A stretch of DNA of 64,000 bases from Ancylostoma caninum (Eukaryota; Nematoda; Chromadorea; Rhabditida; Ancylostomatidae). Of this stretch, positions 53,967 to 64,000 are shown piece by piece. Location: positions 2,542,001 to 2,606,000 of the forward strand of contig JBAJFG010000002.1 of NCBI GenBank assembly GCA_037903475.1. The letters are read 5' to 3'. Each line of letters starts with the position of its first letter. Position 1 is the first letter of the stretch. A model generated the notes under the pieces. The model made no database searches. It was given only the letters and a program-made list of their open reading frames with translations, and was not told the DNA's origin. A program made the position numbers and the translations under genes.

Positions 53967-56900
53967 CAGCTGGCGAAAAGCGCCTCGATCAGCGAGGGCG
54001 AAACAACAGCACGAATATCGCAGCGAGGATAGCGAGGATTTGATCTGCGGGGGTGCCCCGGCGACCGTCTATGAGGAGAGGGGCGTGGCCCGGCTGACCG
54101 ATGCACCCGCCCCTTTTAATGCATCGATGATGCTAGCGATGAAGGCGATGATAGCAGATACAAGTCTGAGTCAGCGAAGTAAGAGGATGATCGAGTGGAG
54201 AGAGGAAACGAAAGAATGACAAAAAAAAACACGAAACAATCACAATTATATATAATCATTATAATATAGAATTCATGTGAAGGAAGAAGGAAAAAGCAGG
54301 AGGAAACCCAGTGTTTGGCTTTCTCATAGGTAGGATCTATGCACGGAACAAGAATTAACCACTGAAAAATGAACGCGAAATACAAATGAGGAATTAATGT
54401 CAGGTAAGGCTTACGAAATAATGGGCTTTATATGAAGAGAAGATAGAAAATCTCCAGTGAACGAACAGTGACAGCGCAATATTCGACAACCATAGCTTCC
54501 AAAGCTGGAGCACCCACGTCAAAACAACTGAAGACCACTCAGAAACATAGTGAATGGTTGCTTCCAATCGCCTTGAATTTCGCAAAACGCCAACAAAAGA
54601 CAGAGAAAAGCAAATTCGCACACAACGACACCAGTTTGCTAGGGACGTTGAGATCTCAGAAAAAGGTTCGAGCAAATGAGCTAAGCATGAAGATAGAACT
54701 ACGTTTGTAAAGCGTTCACACTAAGAAAAATCCGCTTTAATGGGTCCACAGACACAGCACACTCTGCAGGGCTCAAAACATCTGAGGAAATGAGTCACAC
54801 AAGCAAGCGGCCATTTTAGCCAGGCTTCCAAGAATCTTTCCCGAAATTACCCATGGGTCAAGCCGGAGGGCATAAATCTGCACTGAGTTCAGATGTCCTT
54901 CCCCTGAAAATACGTCATCTGTGAGAATTCGTGCGTCATCATTTTTGCTAGCTTTATTACATGGTTTCTCACCTAACACAGAAGAAGAAAAATAATGAGA
55001 AAAAATTACTGACTACGCAGCGTCATAATCATGCTAAAGGAGTTCAAGGTACTTATTGATATATGTACTTTCTGAGTTCGCTTAATCTGGCAGTAAGACA
55101 CTTTACCCAAGGTAAAGTACTCAGTGCCTACCCCGCTCACATAGAAGCTACGTAAATCCCAGTAAACCCAATCGGGCTACCCTTCCGCCCCCCCCCCCTT
55201 CCCAGCTACCCAAGCATGAATATCTTGAAGACACTACATGTGGACAAAAGACACGAAATTCAACGAAAGCCGTCTTCTGATTTCTCTCCTTCTGAATTTC
55301 TTATGTTTTTAATGAAACCTTCACCTCCACCGTTATGAAGGATATAGTAAAAAGTAATTCAACCAAAACACCGCCTCTTTTCCCGTTCTCTGTCACCAGA
55401 AGTTTTCTTTTCTTCCTTTTTAGGTTATCATTTCCAGATTTGAGTTCGGTATTTGCAACTCTAACGTAAGCCGTTTCGCGCGTTTCGTTTGTTTCCTCAG
55501 CTTCTCATGACACTACTTGCTTAGTAAGGCGCACCCAGTGTGCATGAAATAAACCAATAAATAAGTCGTAGCGATTTTCCCAAGAAGAATTTGCATGGAC
55601 AACTACTTGTAGATAGGATAGAAGTATGTGTACTTCGATCTTCTCCCGCACTGTCCCTTTTAGGATTCTCCCAACCGCTGAAAGATTATTCCTTATCCTT
55701 CCTGCTTGATGTGACGAGCATCCATCCAATGATATTACAAAGTACATCTAGAAAATACTCATAAAGCCTTTCACCCTTCCCACTCAGTGCACCGGATCAT
55801 TAGACGCAATTTTCAGATGGACAACGGATTTTGGATTTCTCCCTAATGACATCGTCACCACTACGATTCGGTTAAGCTTTCACGCCACGCGATGCAACTG
55901 CTATTAGCCGAGCCACACAGTAGCAACGGAAGCGATTGCAGTCCACGCCAGAACCATTCATTTTCCTTGGATTCCCAAGCAGTAATTAGTCTCTCCTGAA
56001 ATTCGCTCGCTCGGGGTTTCTAGCTTGGAAATGCTAAATATAGGCATCATAGGCCAAATATAAACCTGAGATGTTACCACATAATCACCATGAAACCAAT
56101 CCGTAAACCACATAATCACCATAAAACCAATCCGTAACGGATTTTGAAATTCGAGGAACCATCGCCTAAATATACCATCTTGAGAACATCACCACGTCAC
56201 AGGTACGTAACCTGTACTTCAAGATCAGCCGAATGAATGAAGGATAACGAATGAGTGAATGAAGACGATTTCAGACATCGCTTCGTATTCAGTTTTACTC
56301 TTCTTATATCGGAGTGATCAAGGTAGTACGTATAACAAGAACCACTGAGAACGAAAAGTAAAAAAATAGGAGTGTCTGTGGACATTTACCACCCGCACGC
56401 GTAATATCAGGTCGTTTTGCCTTTCAAAAATTGGGAGAAAACAGGCAAGCGTGGTTGATTAGGTGCTTTAACTCACTCCTGCGCTTTACTAGTTACCTTA
56501 GGTCAGGAAGAATTGGGAAAAGCGGCTTTATATACACTGCCGGGACCAGAAGCGTGCGGATGGTAAGTGTGCGATAATCGAACAGGAGTGCATATTCTTC
56601 ATTTCAATCGGTTTTGCAATCCAGCTGTAACAGCGTTGTGTAGGGTATTATTCAACGGCGCGTATATGTATGTAGTGTAAAAGAACTATGAGAAAGAAAA
56701 ACGAAGTGTTGAAATGCTGAAGAGTGTTGGGCGGAGCGGCTTAGCAGGGATAACATGAAAGCAGGCCATTTAGAGCTTAGATTCCATGTTCAAATATCAA
56801 GCTCCAACACTGTCGCGTATGAAACTGATAATATAAAAGCGTCGATCTCTCCTAAACGATGCAATGAACAGATCATATTGGCCTTCTCGAGTCGTTGAGA

Positions 56901-58530
56901 ACTCGCATAAAAAAGAGTCTCAGTATGAAGGCTGGAGAGGTACAATTCGACTGAGTTATTCATGTATCACAGAACATCGCTGACTTGGCCTGCTGCGCCG
57001 CAGCACCTACGCGGCGTTACGTGGGCGCTGCCGATATTGATGTTTTGTATATGTTTTCTCCGTGTTTTCTTTGCGTATTCGTTTATTTCCAGATTTTCCG
57101 GATCAGCGGGAAAATATGCACAAGCAAAATGTCGTTTCCGACAATGCTCAACAAGCACAGTACCTAGCTGGCCTGCCGCGCCGCGTAGCTGGTGGTAGTG
57201 TGTGATGCAAAAGTGATCAACTGGCACTGTGGTAGTAGTGCTTGGCTCATGTCCAATACGGGAATGAGTACCAATCAGCTTCAGAGAAACCACTTCTGCA
57301 CCGACATGTAAATGTCGCGTCGTCGCGGCATGATGCGCTGCTCATGTGCGCCAAAGGCGGCACAGGAACGGAAGCATGATGACGATGACTGTGAACACAT
57401 CATGGATATACATATATACATAGATATTTTAGGGACGAATGGATTATCCGTTATCATTTTGGACTACTTTCTTTACACTTATGGCACAATTCTCAGCGAC
57501 GATGGCGCTGCTGGTGTCACTCAGCCTCAACTATTTTGCACAACTGTTCCTGTAATGGCAATTTACACTAGATGCATGCGCATGTGTGTGACGCACGCAC
57601 CTATTTCCCACGAAGACCAGTCAACACGGCATGTTATATGCACGATGGATGAAAACATCGCGAATTCGCAAACGCGTGCATCTCCCTTGCAACTGGTCTG
57701 CGCCAGGACTGTGACTTACTCATCCTTCGTCATTTAGACGCACGCGCATCGAACGCACGCACTTACTATAAATTACCCCATACCAGCTTGTTTATAATGC
57801 AAGTAGTGTGATGAGATATGAAAGCCTGTAACAATTTGTATCAACAGCGTTGCTGTGAGGTATGCCATAGGCCTTGTACGTATGTTAACCGGACAGTTAT
57901 CCGCGCACTTTGCATCAGATGTCGGCCTGGATAAGGTGACGACAGCAACAACAATGAATCACAGTTATTTTAGGTGCTCTATTTTTACCGTGTGGAACAA
58001 CAATATTAAACAAAGAATGTCTCCTTTCTATGGACATTTGTTTCATAGAAGCAGATTAAATTTCATTGACATCTCCGTCAAGCGTTCCACAATTACTCGA
58101 ATACTTGTTGAGGAAATGTTGGATTCTTCAACAAGGAATGTCTCCTCCTGATGGACATTTCTGGATTTCAAAGAAGGATGCTCTACTCGCGTTCGCTGTA
58201 AGTTTACCGTATAACGCAGCATGGGAGCACAGTTAGTATTTGTACGACAAGAGCCTTCTCTGCACGATCAACAATGATGTCAGAAAAATACGACTTCGTT
58301 AGAGAGTAGCGAAAAAAATGTTTTCTAGCACTGTAATGTACTAGTGTTGATGGTCATTTACGGGTTTTGCTCTAGGGACGCTAGGGGCGTTCCTAATGAG
58401 GTTGTTCAAGGTCATTCCACTAGGTGAGAATTCGCTTTATTGTCCAAATGCTCGGTTCCCCTGAGATACCTCAATCGTTTAGTCGAAACATTGCGATAAT
58501 GAGAGTAAATTTGTTTTGTGCTCACTATGT
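53967..58530. other. 5' flank of the receptor gene, intergenic
   Basis: A GC-richer patch at 53970-54120 upstream of the receptor start may be 5' UTR or promoter; no promoter element can be named. A 31 bp tandem duplication lies at 56077-56138 (unit starts ACCACATAATCACCATGAAA). A 141-codon plus-strand frame at 57312-57737 has no domain. No gene is called. Confidence 0.45.
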
Positions 58531-58629
58531 ATTGTGCCGACGAGGTTTGGTAGGTGAAACAGTTTTATTGTGCCTGACGTTTCAACGCTCTCAATGTCTT
58601 CTCCGTCTACCAAACCTCGTCGACACAAT
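58531..58629. repeat. 99 bp inverted repeat with Penelope-like tail motif
   Basis: The 23 bp arms (from ATTGTGCCGACGAGGTTTGG and its inverse ending at 58629) enclose sequence whose minus strand reads GAAGACATTGAGAGCGTTGA, AACGTC and AATAAAAC. This resembles the tail motif of the Penelope-like elements at 25.8 and 43.6 kb. ATGCCGAGGTTTAAAGAGG follows at 58648. Confidence 0.65.
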
Positions 58630-58689
58630 ATATAAGCGTATAACTATCATGCCGAGGTTTAAAGAGGAAGAAGATATTTGAGCTGAGTC

Positions 58690-59630
58690 TGTTCTTTTAC
58701 AGAGGGAATCGCTTCAGAAAGCAATGAGAGCACAAATGGGCCTCCAAATTTTCATCTATTTTTCTCCATTATCTTTCTTATCATTTATGTTGGTAGCTAT
58801 TATATCTAGCTAGCCAGCTATAATGAGCTCTTAGAATCGTCACCTTCAACCCTCTCCACCATTTTCAAAAATTTTGCCTCCCCTAATTTCTCACGAAAGC
58901 ATTCGACATCCCTCCCCCAAAACCATCATTTTCTTTGCAGCTGTGAGAATAGGATGCAAACGAAATTCTTCCGAAAGCCAGCAAAAACTTTCAAACGAAA
59001 CATGACATTTCTAATAAATCTTTCTGTGCTATGACCTAAGAAAATGGGTCTACTCATAGGTGAAAATATCACTGCGAATATCGCTTGCGGGTTAAAAATC
59101 CACGTCACTCAGAACAGTCGGATAACGAAACAACTAAATGAAGGCCTGTACCTCTCGACCCATAAACGTTCGCAAGAATATAAACACTTCTATGTGCTCT
59201 TGAGATGGACGTCCCATCTCGTTTGGCCTGTTGGAGATATCAACAGATTCTACACAAAGGACCAGACTCCGTCTTTGAAATGATTCAAAGCAGCGATTTC
59301 GCGGACCATTTGGGTGGAGTAAGAAATGGTTGAATGGCCGTTTTGAAACATGCACTGTCTTCAAAATCAGCCATGCTCTGCGTGACTGACTGGTACTGAT
59401 GATGGCCAGCAGTGAGGTTGGTTATAAAACTCATTGAAGTTTAACCGATGAACTTGTTCATGGTGGGAAGCTTAGGATTATCCGGGAACGTTTATGAATC
59501 CCGCCACTGTAAGGTGCTTCAGCTCTGAATGCAGGCCTGTACTTGCAAGTTGTGAAGCCGTCTGATCTAAACAAAATGTTTCATGTCTATTTCATTATGA
59601 ATTGTTTTCCCCCTCTGCTTTTCTGTCTAG
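58690..59630. other. Sequence upstream of the potassium-channel-like exons
   Basis: No exon could be tied to the downstream gene. 59480-59520 shares a short repeat with 46890-46935. Confidence 0.4.
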
Positions 59631-59686
59631 GTTTGAGTATGAAGAAGTAGGTACCCACGAGTGTCCTGCCTTTTTGCAAAATTATT
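59631..59686 (+). CDS. Exon of a putative inward-rectifier K+ channel gene (N-terminal part)
   Basis: A 56-base exon sits between a strong acceptor (CTTTTCTGTCTAG) and a strong donor (GTAAGTTAC). It codes FEYEEVGTHECPAFLQNY plus one base. The first base completes a codon from an unidentified upstream exon, and the last base joins CT of the next exon to give Ser in phase. The splice signals and phase agreement are the support; the peptide alone is not diagnostic. Confidence 0.5.
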
Positions 59687-59763
59687 GTAAGTTACGGTGC
59701 GTGAAACTACTTCTTCTGGGAGTGATGAGGAAGAAAACTCTCACAAAAGGACATTCTTTACAG

Positions 59764-59927
59764 CTCAAAACAATCAAACAGCAAGAAATGGATTCATTAC
59801 GCTGCCATGGGTTTTATCACAAAATTGCGAGGGTACTCTGAGGGTAAAATCTAATCGAAGGCGGAAAAAACCGATGGTTTTCAAACTGGTGACGAAAAAT
59901 GGACAGTGTCACATGAGAAACGAGAAA
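59764..59927 (+). CDS. Exon with Kir-channel-like N-terminal motif
   Basis: After a 77-base intron (acceptor TTCTTTACAG) the frame reads QNNQTARNGFITLPWVLSQN, then a basic stretch SNRRRKK, then PMVFKLVTKNGQCHMRNEKV. The pattern basic-xLVxK(N/D)GxCxx is the conserved cytoplasmic N-terminal strand of inward-rectifier potassium channels, just before the interfacial helix and TM1. Those channels pass K+ into the cell and set resting potential. The exact donor is unresolved (GTTGCT at 59928, or GTTTGT further on; the frame stops at 59974). TM1, the GYG filter and the C-terminal domain are not in the window. It may be a coincidental match. Confidence 0.5.
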
Positions 59928-59974
59928 GTTGCTTATAAGATCTGCAATAGATTGAGTTTTTGTGGCGGTTTGTA

Positions 59975-61852
59975 AAATTTGTGAATCTAAGGAGAAATAC
60001 GATACTGTCCTTCGTGGGAGAGCATGGCCAGATGCCTAAGAATTCGCAAAATTTCAAAGGAGAACGGATAGATTGAGATACACTATGGTTGGTGTTAGTC
60101 AAGTGATTTAGTTATCAAGTATTCGTCATTTTTAGGGAGTTTAGCTTGCTCCATAGAATGTTGCCTTCCTTTGTTCAAAGGAAGGCATTCACCAAGATTT
60201 TTATTCTGGGTAGACGTAAACGCTAGAAAATTTGTAGAGAACACAAAATACATGCAAGGAGTCCATTCAAGTCAAATCATCCAACGACGCGCCCAGTTGC
60301 AGCTCTCAGTAGCTTGCTCGTGCGCCCAGCATGTGCACATCGACTCTCGGCCGTGGTGAGACCGACAAAGGCTCACGACGCCAGAGAAATAACGTCTCTA
60401 CACTCGTTTCCCACGTGTTCCACCCATTTTTAGCATTAAATGTCATTCAAACTCTTCCTCCAGATGCTTCTAAATTTCAAAAGCTCGCCAAAATCTCGGT
60501 GAGTGTTCTCCTTTACTCGACAGCTATGATAATTACACCATCACATGGGCCAAGATTCACGACACGTTGACAATGCAAGCCAGGTACAGTCCTTAGCGAA
60601 AGGCTAGACGGACTAGGTGTGAGGTCCCATGGCGTTGCGGCCGCAGAATTGCGGCGGGACCTACCTCTCACCTGCAGCATGTTCTCCCCTCCTCCGCAGT
60701 TCAGGTGCCACTACGTTCCTGCGCTCAGGAAATACGTCTTCTTTTCTTGGGGGGGGGGGGGGTGTGGGGGAGTATCATACTTTATGTTTAGCGTGATTTG
60801 CTATCCTAGAGACTTTGTACTTTCAGGACGCGAAGGATGTGGTTTGCTAACCTGGTTACCATTGTTTTTGTGTTCATGAATTCTCGCCCTGACTCCACAT
60901 CGCAAAATCGTAGAACATATAGGCAACTAATAAGGCCAGATTAAGGCACCGTCACGCTCATATTGCTCAGAGTGGGAGTCAGAAATCTGGAAAAATCTCC
61001 AGGAAATTGGAACAAAAATGAACAGTTCACATGTTTTGAGGGAAATGACGATGATGTGAAAAGATCCACATCAACTAATTATGCGTTCCATTAAGACACG
61101 TTAGTAAGTACGGTGAAGACGTTTCCTGTTATTTTGAACTAGTCGACGTCCACGTGCTCAAGCATAATATCCACTTCCTCGGGGGGGGGGGGGGTTTATA
61201 AGATTCGGGCGAGTTAGTGCTTTAGTAGTCATGTAATCCATAAGCCTAAGATCGTGACGACAGGTGCATGTGAGTAATCGAGCGAAAAGGGTCGTTGCCA
61301 TCTTGATGCGACGTTTATGGCTCGGTACGGGGGCTTCGAAGTGCATCGGACGGGCGAGGGGATGACGGTCATGAATAATCCGTCCTACATTCAACGGACA
61401 TTTATTTAGTTTCACATGGAGCGGCAAGCTGGGTATCGACTTCAGGGCTATTGTTTCAGAGTAATCCACCCATACTGCACAGACTACTGCATTGGTGGAT
61501 TTTCAAGGATATGAAGCAAAATGCCGGACTAATATGTAGGACCCTCAACACCGGCAAGTTTAGTGAGATTTCTGCCCATATTTTTTTTCGTAGAAGCGAG
61601 AAGGAATTATCAAGAGCAGGTAGCAGGAGGGTCCTGTTTCCCCACACATCGCCTCCCCCCTTCTATTTCTGGTTGAAAATCTTGTTATTCCCAACTGCAA
61701 TAAATCACGTTTTATAATTCACAAAATTCAGTGCTGACGTGCTTTAGAGTGCACCCGTCCCCTACCGGCTGTCCCGAATTCGATATCACCCACAGGACAA
61801 GGATCTGCAGCAGTGGCGGTTGAAAGGGGGGGGGGAGGTCGTACATACATAG
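59975..61852. other. Intergenic or intronic DNA downstream of the channel-like exons
   Basis: If the channel gene continues, this is intron. It contains the dispersed repeat at 60625-60700 and G tracts at about 60750 and 61180. A partial CAGTGGCGG terminus occurs at 61811. No channel TM1 or filter exon was found. Confidence 0.45.
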
Positions 61853-62124
61853 CAGTGGCGGACGCAGCGGGGGGACGCTTCCCCCTCGAGAATGGGTCGG
61901 CAAATTTTTGAAATTACTTTACGATACATATAAAAATCTTGTATTAGCTTATTTTCACTCGTTTATTTCTAATATTGTTTTTAATATAATTTTTATTAAT
62001 TATTTATTATTATAGTTAATATTTTTATTAATCTTATTTTCCGTCTGGGCCCCCAAAACGGCGGAGACCCCACTCTTTTCCCACGTCCCCCCCCCCTTCC
62101 GCCCACTTTCTGCGTCCGCCATTG
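61853..62124. mobile_element. 272 bp hAT-like MITE (CAGTGGCGG family)
   Basis: Starts CAGTGGCGGACGCAGCGG and ends CTGCGTCCGCCATTG. The flanking octamers ATACATAG and ATACATAC match at seven of eight positions. Internal order (GAATGGGTCGGCAAATTTT, AATCTTGTATTAG, AT-rich centre, CCGCCCACTTTCTGCG) is shared with the 156 bp copy at 2976-3131, which is an internal-deletion relative. Confidence 0.82.
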
Positions 62125-62805
62125 ATACATACGTAGGTGCCACTAGCGCCTCTTTCCGCTCCACTCCAAGCGCCCGCCTGCGAGAAAGAACTCTATAACA
62201 CATTTAGTACTGAATTTTTATTGATTAATAGGTTCTAAATTATTTAGCAACGTTATTTGTAGAACTACTGTTAGCTAGATGACAGAGAACACATTTCTTT
62301 GTTCCTTACCACCTCTTCATCTGCAACGGCTCATCAGTGCCCAATGAAAAAGTCCGACACAATTGTAATATCAAATTGTTGCGAAAATAATAGCTGTTTC
62401 GGAGTATGCTCAACTAAACTTTTCTCTTGTGCCCAATTTGAGCAATTTCAACCCAATTTATGTAATCTTATGATAGGGCTTCTCTTCCTCTTTCAAATGC
62501 TGCTTTAATATTGTGACTATCTCCTTCCTGAGAATTTTTATGAAGTCGCAAACAAATAATGAGCCGAAATGATGATGAAAATAATGATTATGGTTAATGA
62601 CTTCAAACTCGACCAGTATTTCTCACGGTAAACTTGCGTTTGTTTTGGCTTGGGATCTCCTTCCCAATGGACTGTGGGCTACTGGGTCGCGAATTTTTCT
62701 TCCGTCGATTCTGATCACCAAGGTAGCCATGGTCGTGACCGCAGGGGATGTAGGTCGTATGGCGCGATTCTTCGGGTGACACAATAGAAAGGTTGAGTCT
62801 GGGGC
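62125..62805. other. Unannotated DNA
   Basis: AT-rich; short frames only. No gene seen. Confidence 0.5.
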
Positions 62806-63432
62806 GCACTACTACCACCCGATTACGGTCAAGCGTCGCGGTTTGCCTGGATCTGCCTGATGGAGCAACTCGTCCATCTTTCCGCCATTACCCTACGGTG
62901 GAAGGGGTTGTACAGAGTTACAGATACCTCTCCTCTACGTAACAAACCATTGAAATTAAGTTTCACTTCTAATGCACTGCACTTTTATATAGAATTGATA
63001 GAGTTTTGGAGAAACTATTCTTTACATACATCAAATTCACGCCAGGTATTTGACTTTGATAGGAGTCACTCCTAGCACCCTGAAATGTTGAAGGATTTTG
63101 GAAAGCCAGAAGTACAGGTAATTCAGTCATTCAGCAGTTTGAAAAATCTACATATTAGAACTATTTGTTCGGATATTCCAGAAAGATTCTTATTCTAACA
63201 TTATATTCATTGGACTTCCGTAGAAATTTCCTTGTTTTGACAGTAGATTCACTTGGGTATTCAGGCGGGCTTTATGTTCGAAACTTTCGTTCATCCGTAT
63301 ACCCTAAAAAACCAATACTACAGCTAGTTCAACGTTCTTCTCCACGGTCGGATGATGGCTGAATGGGCGAATCGCTCTGTCAGGCAGATCCAGGCAACCG
63401 CGACGCGGGACAGGGTGCCGGGTGGTAGGGCC
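62806..63432. repeat. Diverged inverted-repeat pair ~630 bp apart
   Basis: GCGTCGCGGTTTGCCTGGAT at 62834 is mirrored by GATCCAGGCAACCGCGACGC ending at 63407, and similarity extends outward (CTACCACCCG against CGGGTGGTAG). It is probably an old inverted-repeat transposon, but the true ends and target duplication could not be fixed. Confidence 0.65.
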
Positions 63433-63793
63433 GAACGCAGGTTGTTCCCTGACGATCAAGCGCTGAAGACAGTCGTGTAACCTAAACAGGGTCCTCCCGC
63501 TTGGACGTTGAGGGCAGAGAAGGATTCTCGCTGTACCGCAGTTTCAAAACATTTGACTTCAATCGACATGACAAGAAAGGTGTGGAAGTGAACACTCCAC
63601 TGACTGATGACCGGCATCTCACCCGCTGTGCCATCTTTTGTAACTTAACTTCTCGCTCCAAAAACTGACCAATTCTGCAGCGTTCAATAACTATAGGTGG
63701 AGCTTGGTTCCTATGCGATTAATTTGCATTGTGAGACAATTCCTCCCATCTCTAAGTTCCCCTAAGCAAGATCTTCACACTAGGAAGGTTGCG

Positions 63794-64000
63794 TTAAGAT
63801 TTTGGAGGAGCTGTAAAGGTCCGATTCACTGCAGCCTCCTCAAACATTGAGAGCAGAGACCCAGCATTAAAATTTCGAGTTGATGTCCGCAAATCTACTA
63901 TAGATATGATCGGCAGTGGTGACCAAAAGCTGGTTTTCCTTTGCTCCAGAGTAACGTTAAGCCTCACATTCCAAAACTCATCCGGCAAAAACTGATGCAG
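63794..64000 (-). other. Open reading frame running off the window edge
   Basis: The minus-strand frame is open from the last base of the window to a stop at 63794 and codes LPDEFWNVRLNVTLEQRKTS, then FWSPLPIISIVDLRTSTRNF and AGSLLSMFEEAAVNRTFTAP. The composition looks protein-like and the frame continues beyond 64000. No family is recognised; it could be the C-terminus of a retroelement protein or of a host gene. Confidence 0.3.

Noticed and set aside
53905..54219. 104-codon plus-strand frame overlapping receptor exon 1
   Set aside because: Antisense shadow of exon 1 and its GC-rich 5' flank; no domain.
57312..57737. 141-codon plus-strand frame
   Set aside because: No domain, splice signals or composition suggesting coding; probably chance.
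1..64000. CRISPR arrays, bacterial operons, phage or plasmid genes
   Set aside because: The window is clearly eukaryotic; spaced repeats here are minisatellites or transposons without unique spacers of constant length.

Overview
This is eukaryotic nuclear DNA that looks like a strongylid (clade V) parasitic nematode, most plausibly a hookworm. The evidence is small introns (53-92 nt) with TTTCAG-type acceptors and GTAAGT-type donors, an RTE retrotransposon relic, several Penelope-like elements with GIY-YIG endonuclease domains, and a very high density of small inverted-repeat transposons. No operon, rRNA or intact tRNA is visible. The species call is inference; the nematode call is firmer.

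Layout. 0-5.2 kb is a tandem segmental duplication carrying a ~59 bp minisatellite. It is interrupted by a 156 bp MITE with a perfect 8 bp target duplication and by a 1,374 bp inverted-repeat element whose empty site survives in the sister copy. 5.1-15.7 kb is intergenic DNA packed with MITEs, a CR1-like reverse-transcriptase relic, a GIY-YIG fragment and a 941 bp TA-flanked element. 16-17.2 kb holds two weak exon candidates. 20.5-21.2 kb holds the last two exons of an unrecognised plus-strand host gene with a Gln/Arg-rich tail. 22-29.5 kb is a graveyard of retroelements (RTE, Penelope-like, CR1-like) plus a ~515 bp inverted duplication.

The main host gene is a class A G-protein-coupled receptor of neuropeptide-receptor type on the minus strand (30.4-54.0 kb). 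Seven exons join in phase and give all seven transmembrane segments with the expected motifs. One intron is of the rare GC-AG type, and NPxxY is NWxxY. Its first intron is about 16.3 kb and contains a 2.3 kb Penelope-like element, a non-autonomous Helitron with internal 116 bp repeats, and several MITEs.

At 59.6-59.9 kb on the plus strand are two exons whose joined product resembles the N-terminal cytoplasmic segment of an inward-rectifier potassium channel; the membrane part would lie beyond the window. The right end has another hAT-like MITE, a diverged inverted-repeat pair and an open reading frame running off the edge.

I found no operon-like or defence-like undescribed system. The most informative signals are genome-dynamic: a natural filled/empty-site pair, nested MITEs, and well-delimited element families with their target-site duplications.
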